Shown: positions 36,001-48,410 of the stretch, piece by piece
How positions within the stretch are numbered: position 1 is the stretch's first letter
Layout: each line of letters begins with the position of its first letter
DNA from: Pseudocercospora fijiensis CIRAD86
Lineage: Eukaryota; Ascomycota; Dothideomycetes; Mycosphaerellales; Mycosphaerellaceae
Length of the DNA: 64,000 nucleotides
Direction: 5' to 3'
Assembly (NCBI RefSeq): GCF_000340215.1
Contig: NW_006921536.1
Location: 5,354,874 to 5,418,873, forward strand
The notes under the pieces: generated by a model
Database searches by the model: none
What the model saw: only the letters and a program-made list of their open reading frames with translations
What the model was told of the DNA's origin: nothing
Position numbers and translations under genes: made by a program

Positions 36001-36986
36001 AGTAGGCGCTAGAAAGGCGATCGAGGGTCTCGTTAATAAGCGGAAGTAGACAGCGGTCCTTAATAGTAACAGCGTTAAGCCTACGGTAATTAATATATAG
36101 ACGCAGGCTACTATCCTTCTTTAGTACGAATAGGATAGGTGCACTAGCAGGGCTGTTACTATACTAGATTCGACTATTAGCTAGGTTCTTATCTAAGTAC
36201 TTACGTAGCATAGCAAGCTCGCGTTTACTAAGGTTGTAGAGGGGCCTAAAAGGAACCTCCTTGCCCTATATAATATCGATCTTATAGTCCGTCTCTTTAA
36301 ATATAGGCAATGTCGATACTAGGTAGTGTTTAAACATATTAATGTAGGTCTCGCGAATAGGCTATAGGATACGAGCGAGTTAATTAGAGTCTATACTATC
36401 GGGGGGCACAGGTTTATTGTTATCTCTACCGAGAAGATTAGCTATCGGATTAGCTAAAGTAGGTATTAGGTTACTAATAAATAGGACCCTAATATCGTTA
36501 GGGCACTCGCTAGTATTAATATGTTTAATGTCCTCTTTCCTAGCGATCCTAAATCGCTACTATTAGCTACCTAGGTCTATAGCTACGGCGTAGTGCTTAA
36601 GAATAGGGTTGCTAATAACAATAGTAGCTCCCCTATATAGGTTGTCTATATCTACTACGTAGGTAGTAAAGTCTAGTAGGCGTTTATTTCCGAGGTCGTC
36701 CTTTAGAACTATAGGAATATAGTAGGCCCTATAGGCTATAGGTTAAGTACCGAGCGTTATTAAACTAAGTAAGGGTTAGCAGGTTAGCCCTATTTAATTG
36801 TCGAAGGTCTAATTGCTTAGCTAGGCGATAGCTAATAAGGGCACTAACTGAATTTCCTAGATCTAGTATAACCTTAGTCTTATAGTTAGCTCTATATATG
36901 TCCTATATAAGACAGGTGCGTATAATAGCTAGTACAATGTCGATAGTTTTACGCCGTATAAGGCTAATAGTTAGTACGGCGCTCAT
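33080..36986 (-). pseudogene. pol: pol of chromovirus copy 4
   Basis: Starts at an intact ATG (36986-36984) that overlaps the gag TGA. Protease-like segment near 36,875, RT with VYLDDILVY intact (about 35,780-35,805), RNase H, integrase, and chromodomain near 33,110-33,270, ending in a Lys-rich tail and TAG at 33082-33080. Gln/Trp-type stops interrupt it throughout. The start choice is strong because the pol frame opens at this ATG and the same site is ATA in copies 1 and 2. Confidence 0.88.
36983..36986 (-). promoter_or_regulatory. intact ATGA overlap of gag stop and pol start
   Basis: On the coding strand the sequence is GAATGAGC: TGA (36985-36983) closes gag and ATG (36986-36984) opens pol in the -1 frame. 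Just upstream lies CGAAAAAAG, a possible slip site. Copies 1 and 2 carry ATAA here, one TG-to-TA change away. Confidence 0.78.
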
Positions 36987-38370
36987 TCTTTTTTCGACTA
37001 ATAGGAAGGACTAATAGGGGTAGCATTAGCGGCTAAAAGGTGCTTTCGGTATTCGGCTATAGCACGGTCGATTCGGGCCTAATCTCTAGGATTGTCGCAT
37101 TAGCCTAGTAGATAGCTAGTGCTATTACAGTTAAAGCACTTCAATCCGGTTAGGAGGTTGCTATATCCGCTCGGGTTAGCGCTAGAATTAGAGGAACGAT
37201 TAGGGGTATATAGAAATAAGCCTCTTCCTCGCCCCCTTTCTCGCTAGGGGTTTCTACCGCGATATCGACCCCTACCTCTTCTACGTTAGTAGTCGTTACT
37301 ATTTCTATTATTAGCAGTATTCGTTTAGGGAGTACTTCCTTAGTTTCTACCGCGGCTACGGTTGTTAGCGGCTAGTCGTATCTTAGATTCTAACCGTTGC
37401 TAGAGCTGTACTATACGCTCTATAGTTTCGACTTTAACTATAAATTAAATGCATATAAGATTAGCCTATTTAAACACACGGCGGCGGTCTAATTTAAGGA
37501 TAAGCTCCTACCTAAGTTTTAGGCGTATCTTAGAGATCTATATAGAATTAGTTTTAGCCGGAAGGTTATCTTCGAGAGTCTTTAAATAGGCCTCAAATAA
37601 GCGAGCTAACTAATTAGTCTTTTGCTTAGCTCGAAGGTACTAGTCCTAAGCGTGTTATTGCCTTAGTATAGGGTTTCTAAGGGTGTCTAGTATAATAGTT
37701 TTATAGGTTTGCTACTAAACAGCGGTCTAATTAGTAAGGGAGTTAAAGTAGTTATCCTAGGTGCGCTTTAGGTCTCTATTAATATATTATATAGCATAGA
37801 CGACTAAGGAATAGTCGTCTAGTAGTGCCCTCGGTATATTGCGCTAGTTAAGCTTACAGTTACGAATATAGTCGTTGTATTGCTTCCGACTAGAGCTATT
37901 AAATACGGTACAGTCCTTGAGTTTAGTATCCTTCTTTTAAATAGTTAGTAAGGAAGGCCCTACTATCGGCTTAGTATTAGTTACTAGGGCTTCCTATAGG
38001 CGGCGAATTTCGAGGAGGTTGTCCTTTAGCTGTTATTCTTAACGTAGAGTAGCGAGCCTATTCTAGGTAGCTTCTTAAAGTCTCGCTACTAGCTAGGGGC
38101 TAAAGGCTAGCTAGTTATATCGACGGTTAACAATACTACTAAGAATGTCGTTAACGGGCAACGATAGGTTATCCCCTTCGATTATAGGTTCTTTAGAAGG
38201 CCCTCTAGTAGGTTCTTTAGCAGGGGGCACCTTAGTAGGTACTTCGGTAGGCACTATACTACTAGTGTTATTATTGCTAGCGCTGCTAGCGGCGCTACGG
38301 TTGTTATTGTTGCTTCGTAATAAGCCGGCTATTATAATAAGGGGTAATACTAATAATATATTATAGGCCC
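36983..38370 (-). pseudogene. gag: gag of chromovirus copy 4
   Basis: Capsid-like region, Arg-rich segment and one zinc knuckle (about 37,095-37,138) reading LKCFNCNSTSYLLG then stop-Cys, with Tyr at the histidine. Ends at the TGA that overlaps pol. The N-terminal Asn/Ser/Ala-rich segment lies near 38,200-38,340; the exact start is not preserved. Confidence 0.72.
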
Positions 38371-38605
38371 CTATAGTACGGATATAGCGGAATTAGCGAG
38401 TATCGGTCTAGTGCGATTAACTTAGTATAGTAGGCCGTATAGAAGGCCTTACTTAATAATTAGTACGGTTATTCTAATAGAATAGTACGTATAGATCCCG
38501 CCTTAGGCGCAATATAGTTAGATTAACGGTTTTCGTAGCTATACCGCTAAAAGCTTGAAATAAGGACTATCTAGCTACTACCCTTAAAGGGTAGATCGAA
38601 TACTA

Positions 38606-38802
38606 TATAAGAAGGGTTATATTAGTAGGTAGATAGGGTAGTAGTAGATACAAGTAGTATTAGATAGAGAACTTAGAGGAGAAGGAGGAAGGAAGGCTAG
38701 TTAGCCTAACGCTAAGCGCTAAGCCCTACCTAAGGCACTAAGACCCTAGCTTTACTCGGCCTAATTATATGCTAGTTACGTATAGCCCCTTTAGCCCTAA
38801 CA
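38606..38802 (-). repeat. 5' LTR of copy 4 (197 bp, inverted)
   Basis: Same length as the left LTR and ends GCCCTAACA on the plus strand, i.e. an intact TGTTAGGGC start on its own strand. Differences from the left LTR include several that are not CA/TA or TG/TA, so this element has drifted as well as been RIP-mutated. Confidence 0.92.
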
Positions 38803-39122
38803 TAAACAATCGATTAGACAAGAGCTTTTAAAGAGGCACTATAATAGTAAGCTCGCTAGTTACTATAGTATAGAGAGGTCGTACGAGCTTATATCGCGTA
38901 TATACTACTTGCTAAATAGTAAGCGGCATATAAAGGAATATATATAGACCTATATAGTTTGCTAGTAAGTTAAAGCACTAAAGCACTTACTATTCGGCGA
39001 GTTGTCTTTACTTTCTATTCTAAAGAAACCATTTGTAGAGCTTATAATAGACTTTATTATAGGCCTTCCGCCTACTAAGCGTAGGGGCAGTAAGGACGTC
39101 TTTAACGCTATCCTTGTTATAG
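38803..39122 (+). mobile_element. Ty3/Gypsy chromovirus copy 3, fragment B (integrase N-part)
   Basis: Begins with the TAAAC duplication and continues copy 3: integrase zinc region, then the first catalytic Asp region (IxDFIIGLPPTKRRGSKD, about 39,045-39,100). It is cut at TTATAG by the 13.8-kb LTR element. Confidence 0.9.
39119..39122. repeat. target site duplication ATAG of giant element, left
   Basis: ATAG here and at 52950-52953. If the LTR is read as starting GTAG, the duplication would be five bases (ATAGT). The uninterrupted site in copies 1 and 2 has a single ATAGTAGA or equivalent. Confidence 0.85.
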
Positions 39123-39481
39123 TGTAGTAGGGAAACCCGGCTTAGTATAGGTATGTACACTTGTACCCTCTCTCCCTGTTTTTGTACCCCTAATACATAT
39201 AACTACCTTTATAATTAGAATATACATACATATACAATATAAGGAGACACAGCTACGACAACACATAGCAAGAAAGATATAGGAAATGTACCTAATCTAG
39301 CTGCAATATAGCCCTCCCTACGTCTATTCTCTTCTCTCTAATATTTATAACGCCTTCCCTTCGAAGTATATAATGCTACGCCGACCCCTCGCAGTTACCT
39401 AAGAGATACTAAGTACTAGGCCTATAGCATACAGTTCCCTATATATATACCTCTACCTACGACCTACTCGTCCCGCCTACA
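39123..39481 (+). repeat. 5' LTR of giant element (359 bp)
   Basis: Aligns end to end without gaps to 52591-52949. All 14 differences I found by eye are transitions in CpA/TpA or TpG/TpA context. Confidence 0.95.
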
Positions 39482-39649
39482 TTTTCTAGAGCCGAAGGTA
39501 GGGCTATCTTTATTCATTTGAAGGTACAGGTATATATATAGTTAAGAAGAAACGTTTATAGCCTTCGCCTAGAGCGAGGACTATACTACTAATGTAATAC
39601 CACCGCTAAAAAGACCTTAGTAGTATCGAGACGTCCTACTACTAATAAA

Positions 39650-39705
39650 CCGTTACCGACTTAAAGCAAAAGGAATACCGTTACCGACTTAAAGTAAAAG
39701 GAAAT
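39650..39705 (+). repeat. 28-bp tandem duplication in leader
   Basis: Two adjacent units CCGTTACCGACTTAAAG(C/T)AAAAGGAA, differing by a CA/TA transition and a small change at the end of the second unit. Confidence 0.85.
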
Positions 39706-39993
39706 ACTGTTTACGAATATTACGACTCCCTATCTGTCTATAGCAGGCGGGACCTTATAAGAAACGACCTATATAGAAAGAAACCTAAGAGCCCGCTATA
39801 CGAAACTAGAGATAGGGATACGAAGAACCCCGAAAAGTCGATAGCCCCCTATCCCTTCCGCTAATAGGCGCGAGCCTAACTTAAAACCTCCTTCCGGGCT
39901 ATTACGACCCTTCCGTAGTACCGTAATCGGCATATTGCGAGTTAATAGAAATTAATAAAAGAGGAACAAAGGGGGCCTAGAACGGGTATAGTA

Positions 39994-40023
39994 GGTATAC
40001 TAGCTAGCTAGCTAGGTAACATT
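39994..40023 (+). promoter_or_regulatory. boundary motif 1 of giant element
   Basis: GGTATAC followed by TAGCTAGCTAGCTAGG and TAACATT. First of four copies; it precedes ORF A by about 220 bp. The core CTAGCTAGCTAG is self-complementary and contains TAG in all three frames of both strands. Confidence 0.8.
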
Positions 40024-40244
40024 CGCCGCCCCCTTTATTCTATATATATACGGACTATCGCCTACCCTCCCCTTGCTTCGAGGACATAGACGCGATACGT
40101 ACTACAAAGTACGCTATAGCCTATCTACGCTCCCTCCTTACTTTAAGTATACCTAGCAACCTGTCTAATTTTATCGATACTATATCCTTCCTATTCATTC
40201 TAATCGTTTATTGTCTTCTATAAATTGTTTGTTCTATCGACGAA

Positions 40245-43200
40245 ATAAGCTCCTAAGAAAATAATAACAACCCTACCCCGGCGGAGCCGCCTTTGTAGGC
40301 CCCCTCTAATACCGGTACCTACCGAGACCTACCTCTAAACTTTATTCGCAACTACCTCGATACTAACTCGGATACCGAGAGGACTACGGCCTCGGGAAGC
40401 GATAAGGATACTAGTATAGAAAATAGAGAAGCGGCTTAAGGAGGCACTACCTAGGAAGGCGGTACTCGAGAAGTTCCCTAGTAGCTTATCTAGGCAACCG
40501 GAGGGCTATCCCCTTAACTTCTCTAAGGTCTTCTTTAGGCCTTCTCGGACTTAAAGCCGTAGATGCCCCTCCTAGGGACCGTTAAGAACCCCCTCTTTAC
40601 TAGAGAAAACGCTACTAGTTTTGTTAAGAGGTTTTCTACTATCCTTAAGCGATACTATCTAAGGGCTGAAACGGCTACTACGGTAAAGCTCCTTGTAGCC
40701 AATTGTAAAACTAGTATCCGACCCCGAGTTGCTCGGCTCCTAGGTAGTAAGCCTCTTATATAGGAAGCCTTCTTAAAGAAGTTTAAGCGCGAGTTCGCTA
40801 ACTAGGATGTCGCGGTTCGGCTAAACTCCCGCAAATACCTTAAATAGCTATATACTAGACAAACGGCTAAGAGTAATGCCCTTCGCTTTTGCTAGGACTT
40901 CTATAGCATCGCCGAAGGGATACCGAGGAGGCTTCTTAATAATGTTACGAGGAGCCGTCTGTTTCTAAAGGGCTTAGGAGGTTCTATACCTACTATTATG
41001 CCTCGGATCTACGAAAAATGCAGTATCTACCCTTACGATAAGGAATCCTATACCGACTTCGAATAGATTTATCGTACTAGGTACGACCTAGCTTGTAGCC
41101 GATAGGGCTTCTCGCTCCTTACTAGTAACGATAGTAGCTATTTAAAAGAGCTACGAGAGACAGTTAAGAAAAGAATACTAAGTATACGCCCTACCCTAGA
41201 TATCTAGCGATAGGGGGTAGCCCTTAAGCTAGTTACGGACCCCGGTATCGATAACCTTATTAAGCAGTTCTAAGAACTGAAACTTTACGTCCTCTCCCGA
41301 GACAATTAGAGGGGCCCTACTATAGGTCCGGTTAATACTAATACCGATTCGTATGCCCTATAGCGCCTCTATCCCCTCTAGAGCGACAATACCCCTATAA
41401 CTTAGATATATAACAACTAGTTTGCATAAGGGCTAACCTTCGATACCTTTGCCTTTTAATCTATCCCTAGTATAGAGGGTCGCTATTACTATTGCGGAGC
41501 TAAAGGCTACCTTCGTCTAAACTATAGGCCCTACCGGTATATATAAGACTAAGGTTTCTACTATATTCGGGACCGTGCGTAGTTCTTCGGGCCCCTAGGT
41601 ATACTATACGCTACCCTATTCCGCTTCCGTAATAGTCCTACCCTCCTAAAGCTCGCTATTATACTTCCTCTCCTCGAGGCCTATTACTAGTAGGAGATTG
41701 TTTTCATACCTAAATTTAGAATAGAAGCCCTTCGAAAACAATTTAACTATCCTTCTTAGCAACTAAGGCGAACTGTAGCCCCTAGCGCTATAGCTTAACT
41801 AGGCCCTCGAGTTCCGACTCCTCGAGCCCTAGCTCTAATAATTCCTTCTACTCTTCCCCCTCTACCTTTAAGGTCTCCGGGAAATCCCTACGGAGGGATC
41901 GCTTTAAACGATGCTCGAAACGGCCTTCCTGCCCCTACTACTGCCCCTACTACTACTAGGCGGGTTATACTATACTAAAGGCCCTACGATCTAGGTATAG
42001 TCGAGGAGGCCGATAAAGAGCTAGATTTTAGCGACTACGAGGCGGCTATAGTTATAGATACCCTTGCCTATACTCGTAGCTAGGATACACCGCTTAGGAA
42101 TAGTCTTCCCGTTACCGCTATTGCCGATACAAATCGGATCCGGAAAGCTACTACTAAGTAGAAAGGTACTACGAAGACTAAGGGCATTCGTAACGTAGTT
42201 TAAGGGCTTAGCGTTCGCGAGGTAGAGGAAGCAATTCGTAAACAAACCTAGCCTCAAAGAACTACTTAAAGGTCCCCGAGCCTACTACCTCTAAGAGTAA
42301 GAACCTAGTCTAAGGAAACGGTTAGTCGTAAAACCCCTACTACTAGCCCTTCTAGTACCTATAGGTAGCCTACTACTAAATCCTTAAATAGTAACGCTAG
42401 CCTACCTAAGGATAGTAATTAGGAAATAGATAACGTACTACCGCCTACCCCGAAGCCTGCCGCTAAAGAACTATCGAAGGGGGTAAACCCTCCGAGCCGG
42501 TAGAGAGCTACGCGGAAAGAGCCTAAGACAACCAATATTATAAAGAATCTTTAGAAACACTATAAGGACCCCGACTTTTAGGTAAAGAAATTCCTTAGTA
42601 GGAACGGTATGTAGCTTAGCAATACTAAGGCCCTCGCCTATATTCCGGAGTATTAAAAGCTCGTTATACGCTAGCTAAACGATAACGCGCTTACTATAAG
42701 AATTCGAGAGCTAGAAAAGGATAAAACCGACAAGATCCCCTACTAGATTATAGAAATAGCAGGTAGGGTAGCTACCTTAGCTGCTAGGAAAGGTAGACCT
42801 AGGCGGCCTAAAGACTACCCTATCCTAGTCCTTACCTCCGCCCGGGAGTTCTTTACTAGCCTTAACGAGGAAGAAAGCTACGAGGAATACGAGGCCGCTA
42901 ACGAAGAGGTTATCCGGGACCCTAATTCGATTAGCCGGAGAAACAGACTTAATTACTATACAGTATAGGTTATTTTATCCGGGGTAGACGCCCTACCTAA
43001 CGAGATGCTCTATATCGACCCTAGCTAGATTCGCCTCTTATTAGTCGACGATAACTTCGCCCTTATTCCTAGTCCGTATATTACTATTACTATTAATAGG
43101 TGCCTTAAGATCCGCGCTCTTATTAATAAAGGCTCCGAGGGGAATATACTAAACGCGAAGTTCCTATAGCGAGCTAGCCTTGCTCTTTTAAAGGGTCTTA

Positions 43201-43676
43201 TTCTAAATATACGAGGAGCTAGAGGAAGAGCTAAATTTATCGGCATTAGCACTTCCGTTCCTATCTCTACCTTTAATATCGAGTATAAAACCGACTTCCT
43301 TATTACACCCCTAGGGGATAACGACCTCCCTATTATTCTTAGTCGCCCGTAGGCTCGTAAGAACCGCCTTATCGCTCGAAATATAGACGACGGCTCCTAG
43401 GAAGGGACTATTTCTACGCGCGGGGGCCGCTCTACTACCTTTACTACCCTTGCTAGCTCTAAGAATTGTATCCTGCTTAAGGAGCTCCTTAGTCGCAATA
43501 ATACCTAGTAGTTAAAAAACTAGGTAGCAGACGAGAAACTAGCGTCGAGTCCGCCCCTTTTTCGAAACCGCTAGGTAGGAATATTATACGTACCGTTGCG
43601 ACCTATTATTTAATAAGAAATGTTACTATAGGACTGTATAGCAAAGAGGATAGTAACCCTAGGGTATACTAGCTAG
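40245..43676 (+). pseudogene. gag: ORF A of giant element: Gag and aspartic protease
   Basis: Frame 0 throughout. It probably started at 40245, where ATA replaces ATG before Ser-Ser. Capsid-like region from about 40,560, then a zinc knuckle at 41484-41525 with the spacing C-X2-C-X4-H-X4-C, in which the first Cys, the His and the last Cys are all Tyr (TAT/TAC), exactly the products of RIP on TGC/TGT and CAC/CAT. A long Pro/Thr/Ser/Arg-rich segment follows (42,200-42,530), then a retropepsin-like domain (43,100-43,370): ALINKGSEGNIL in place of LID-TG-EGN, then a GDNDLPIILSRP segment matching the family's IILGRPW. It ends GYTS-stop inside boundary motif 2. Confidence 0.8.
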
Positions 43677-43693
43677 CTAGCTAGGGTATATTA
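43662..43693 (+). promoter_or_regulatory. boundary motif 2 of giant element
   Basis: GGGTATAC then TAGCTAGCTAGCTAGG and GTATATTA, at the ORF A / ORF B junction. The in-frame TAG at 43674-43676 would end ORF A. Confidence 0.8.
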
Positions 43694-46600
43694 ATTAGTC
43701 CGGTAGTCGGTCCGCCCCCGCTCCCGCTACCTTTTCCGACCTCGCTTAGACTAGCCCCGGCTTATCCCGGTATTCCCGCTAGCCCCGGTATTCCCGCGTC
43801 CCCGCAATTGCCCTCTAGTAGCACCCTATACAAAAGCCGCTTAGCTAGGCACCCTATCTAGGAGCGGATATACGACGACGTACCGGTCCTAGCTATATAG
43901 CGCCAGTCCTTTCTCGAAGATCNNNNNNNNNNNNNNNNNNNNNNNNNNNNNNNNNNNNNNNNNNNNNNNNNNNNNNNNNNNNNNNNNNNNNNNNNNNNNN
44001 NNNNNNNNNNNNNNNNNNNNNNCGCGCCGGCTATTTGTCCGCTTAGTAAAGCTTCTTATTAGAATGGAACTTCTTCCTAAGGAGCTAGATCTATTCTACG
44101 AAATGCTTTATAATAGGGAGAAAGCCTTTATCTAGAGCTTTACCGAAATTGGAAGAGTCGACGCGGATATAGCACCTCCCTAACGGATCCGAACAATTCC
44201 TTATAAACCCTAGAGAAAACCAACCTTCCGCCTCTAGCCTAGCCTAGTAAACATTATAGAAGAAATAATCCGAGAACGAATTACGAATAGGGTGCTTAAA
44301 GTTAGCGAAGGAGTATACCGGAACCTATAGTTCTTAGTCTAGAAGAAAGGAACTAAGAAATATCGCCTAATTAACGCTGCTATAGAGCTAAACCGCTATA
44401 TAATACGGGACGGAAACCTTCCTCCTAACACTAATAGCTTTACTAAGGATTTTGCTAACTGTGCTATCTCGTTCCTAATCGATTTCTTTTCCGAATACGA
44501 CTAAGTCCCGCTTTACGAGGCCGATCGAGATATAACTGCCTTTAATACCCCGCTTAGCCTTATACGAATAACTACCCTTCCGCAAGGAGCGACAAACTCC
44601 GTTGCCTAGTTTGTCCGAGTAGTAATAAGAATCCTTTTTAACTACATTTCCTACCGTACGAGGCCGTTTGTCGACGACATTAGTATTAAGGGCCCGAAGA
44701 CCCGATACAATAATAAAGAGGTCGAACCTAGCCTAAGAAGATTCGTTACTAAGCACATTTAATAGATAGATAGTGTTCTTATAGACATTAAGCGTACTAG
44801 GTATACTATTTCAGGTCTGAAATCTTAGTTCCTTTATAAAAAGCTGAAATATATCGGCTACGTTATTAATATTTCCGGAAGACACCCTAATATAGAGAAA
44901 GTTATAAAGATTGTCGCATAGCTAGTACCTAAGAACTAGTCTAGCGTACGGGCCTTCCTTAGGGTTTGTGTCTACTACCGTATCTAGATCGAGGGCTTCG
45001 CAATAATAGTAAGACTACTCTTCTACCTCCTAAAGGCCGATATCGAATTCTTATAGGGACCGGATTAGTAAGTCGCTATAGATACCTTAAAGGCTGCGCT
45101 AACTACTACCCCTACTCTTATCTCGATCGATTATACTAAGGGTACTAGGTTAATTATCCTTCTATTAGACGCGAGTGGATCCGGATATAGTAGCAGCCTA
45201 AACTAGTGCGAAAGGGACAATGCAAAGAAGCGTTACTCTATTCGGTACGAAAGCGGTCTTTAAACCGAAAGTGAAGCCCGATATAATACTAGCAAACGAG
45301 AGTGCCTTGCCGTACTTAAACTGCTAAAGAAGTTTAAGAAGTATCTCGTTAGGTAGTACTTTCGGATCGAAATCGATACTACTACCCTTATCTACTAGCT
45401 TAACAAATCCGCCTCGGACCTCCCTAACTCGGCAATAGCTCGCTAGGTAGCCTAGATCCGACTGTTCGACTTCGAAGTTAAGTATGTCCCTAGGCGAAAG
45501 CACTCTACGGCTAATAGTCTATCCCGTCGTAACCCTACTAAAGAGGACATCGTCGAACGAGATAACTAGATCGACGACGATAACATAATCGACAACGACT
45601 TCTTTTATAGCATAGTATAGTCTAAGCCTATCGATCCCTTAGCTAAGTCTAGCTTCCTTAACAAGGACGAATACTAGTCTCGAGAATCGCTTCTTATCGG
45701 ATACTTTAAATCGACCCTTCGCTTTCCGTAAGGCATCTCTCGAAGCGAAGCCCGAAGGGTTCGACGTACTGCCTAGAAGTATATTATTAAGGATCGGCTC
45801 CTTTTCTACTAGCGTTATCCGAATTGTCCCCTTTAACGAGTAATTAATAGCGAAAAGGCTAGGGAGGAAATTATCTAATTACTTTACGAGGATTATAGCT
45901 ATAAAGGCCGGGAGGCAGTATACTATCTAGCCTCGAAAAGGTACTTCTAGTATAGGATGTAGTCCTAAATCGCTATATAGGTTCGGTCCTATCGTATATA
46001 CCGGATGCGAGAGGGATACAAGATTGCTAGGACGCTTTACCCTACCTATATTCGAGTTGTTAGCTGTCGCTAGGTTGCCGATATGCTTTATATCGACAAT
46101 AAGGGGTCTATTGCCTTAGCGCGTAAGGTTGTTAGCGGCTAGGTAGAGGGGAGGATATTTAACTACTCGGGCAAGTCGGTTAGTATATACTAAATAGCTA
46201 AGTTCCTATACGAAGAGGTCTATTGCCGATATAGCTATCCGGATAAATTCGTTATAGACAACGGATCTAAGAATCGGAAGGACACTAAGGAATTGCTTAA
46301 GCGAATAGCTACGTACCGGGTACGGATTTCCCTATACTATCCGAAGGCAAATAGTTAAATCGAAGTTAGAAACCGACCTATCCTAGCTACCCTTTCTAAA
46401 CTAACGAACGGCACTATAAAGGGTTAGAGAAAACACGTCCTACCTATCCTATAGGCCGACCGAACGATATACCGACGAACGACTAGAAAAACGCCTACGG
46501 AAGTTATATATAGAGGGGCCGACGTTATCCTTCCTATCGAGAATGCCTACCGAACCTTCTAAAAAGTCGACTAGGATACTATACGCGACACTGCCTCGTT

Positions 46601-48398
46601 ACTTACATACCGTACTTAGCAACTAGTATATATGCCTAACGATAACGAAGAGGCGACCCTTCGGCTAAAGAGGACGCGCGAGGAGAATACTCGCTAGTAC
46701 GACGAAAAGGGAGTAGTATCTAACGCTCCCCTTAAGATTAGATCCCTTATACTTGTTACTAGGAGCGAAATCGAGCACTCGAGGTCTAGTAAGCTTACCT
46801 TTCGCTAGAAGGGCCCCTTTCGTATTACGGGGATTACTACCTCTAGGACCTCGTACTACCTTACGGAACTTAATAGGGCTAATCTAGCTATTACCTTTCT
46901 ACGCGATCGACTAAAGGAAGTACCTCTATTCCGGCCTAACCGGATCTCGGGTAAAAACGCTACTACGACGAACAACGAACCTATTAATAAAGAAGTCGAG
47001 GCAGATAGAGATAGCTAGTCTAAGTCCTCCGAGTCTAGGGACGATAGCTAGTCTAATGCTAAGTCCGGTAAAGAAAGGGATATAGACGTCTATACGATTA
47101 TATCCCTTCCTAGGGAGGAGTAAAGGCGAGCCTTTTAAGCCTATACTATAGCTATATACCGAGTCGACCCTAAAGTCGATCCTATCTCTTAGATTAATAA
47201 CCTAATACGAGACCTCCTTAGCGTACCCCTTATAGAAGATTATTCGAATAACTATCTCTTCTTTAATAGCTCGACCGAACCTAATAGTTTTCTAGCTTTC
47301 AATTACCTAGCCCTATTTACCTAGGGAGGGGTAACCTAGCCTTTAGCTTAATACTATAGATTCGGCTAGATAGCAATTCTATATAGAAGGTAGGACCTAT
47401 ACGAATAAGCCTACTACGTTAGCGCTCTTCCGAGGCTTACCTAGGACCCTAGCTTTCGACTAGTACTATAGCGAGACCCTAGCTAGTAGACGACCTAGAG
47501 AGTCTAGGTCTACGACGAGATAAACATATTGAAGTTCGAATATAACCTATATCTCCTTAAGGCCCTAGTAGAAACTAGCCTTACTGCCCTAGTATATACT
47601 AACCTATATAGGCGGCGAGGCATTAGATTTCTCGCCTAGGAGGCTATAGACAACGTTGCGAACTAGGGAGACAACGAATATAGGCTGTCCTTAATAAGAA
47701 CACGAGATAGGCTTCGGCTTACCTAGATCGAACAAGAGGAGCTCCGCTATACCGCTAACTCTAAGGGCCTAGGCTTAAACCCCGGAGCTTTTAACGAACC
47801 CTTAGAAGCGGAGTAGGCTATAGAATGCAACGAAAATAGACTACTACTACCTTAGTAGGCCCGATAAACCTATAACTACTCGCGTATAGCCTCCCTTTTG
47901 CTCCTATTTACTCGCCTTATACCGAATTTTTTACTCGCTAATACCCTTATTCGCGTATTTAAACGGATTATCGATATATACTAGGATCGATTGTCCCTTT
48001 ATATATTAGTAGCCGGATAGAGTACTACTACTAGAGCCCTATCGTTGCTTCTTTTCTTTTATACTACTACCGACGAGGGTAGGGGCTTTAGTAAGGAGCC
48101 CCTATCCTTAATAATATCCCTAGACCTGCTCCCCGGGGTAGTCTAAGTACTAGCCTACCCGCGGAGCGAGTAAATAATTTTAACTCGGTAAAAGGGGACC
48201 TGCTAGAAGTTCTACGTCGCGCCTAGCTTACTAAAACTAAAGCCTACCCTACGGAGTAAGCCTAGGAAAACCTTACCTAACCTTAAAGATTTCCTTTGTT
48301 TAAAAAGCTTTCCTTTATATTATTTCTATAGCCTACGCCGGCCGATATGTCGAGATTTCTAAGAATCCCGGGAGCTCCCGCCTATAGTAGCTAGCTAG
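43694..48398 (+). pseudogene. pol: ORF B of giant element: Pol (RT, RNase H, integrase) with C-terminal extension
   Basis: A Pro-rich N-terminal part is interrupted by the assembly gap. After the gap one frame (0) runs to 48,398 with only Gln/Trp-type stops. RT: YRLINAAIELNRY (about 44,362), LPQGATNSV (about 44,578), and catalytic RPFVDDIS (44661-44684). RNase H: LLDASGSGY (Asp at 45168), SKRECLAVLK, EIDTTTL, NSLSRR. Integrase from about 45,690: LYID (first Asp), VIDNGSKN (second, about 46,255), IEVRNRP (Glu). A GPF module (KGPFRITG) lies near 46,812. There is no chromodomain. Instead about 450 codons of unrecognised sequence follow, with hydrophobic stretches near 47,900-47,950 and 48,040-48,060. 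Confidence 0.88.
43923..44022. other. assembly gap (100 N)
   Basis: Exactly 100 N, the conventional length for a gap of unknown size. It removes the junction between the Pro-rich N-terminal part of pol and the RT, so element length and frame continuity across it are not known. Confidence 0.99.
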
Positions 48399-48410
48399 CT
48401 AGGATACATT
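48381..48410 (+). promoter_or_regulatory. boundary motif 3 of giant element
   Basis: CCTATAG then TAGCTAGCTAGCTAGG and ATACATT, at the ORF B / ORF C junction. Relative to the reading frame it is shifted by one base compared with motifs 2 and 4, yet it still supplies an in-frame TAG. Confidence 0.8.

Larger units (their letters stand above)
31639..38802 (-). mobile_element. Ty3/Gypsy chromovirus copy 4, inverted, nested in copy 3
   Basis: Complete 7,164-bp copy on the minus strand, with both 197-bp LTRs and a perfect TAAAC duplication. It preserves more of the ancestral sequence at key places than copies 1-3: the gag/pol overlap still reads ATGA, and the RT box reads YLDD. It is nevertheless full of RIP-type stops. 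Being inserted inside copy 3, it is younger than copy 3. Confidence 0.94.
39482..40244 (+). other. untranslated leader of giant element
   Basis: No coding potential seen. Contains a 28-bp direct duplication (CCGTTACCGACTTAAAG units starting 39650 and 39678) and the first boundary motif at 39994-40023. The primer binding site expected just after the LTR cannot be assigned to a tRNA by eye. Confidence 0.6.
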
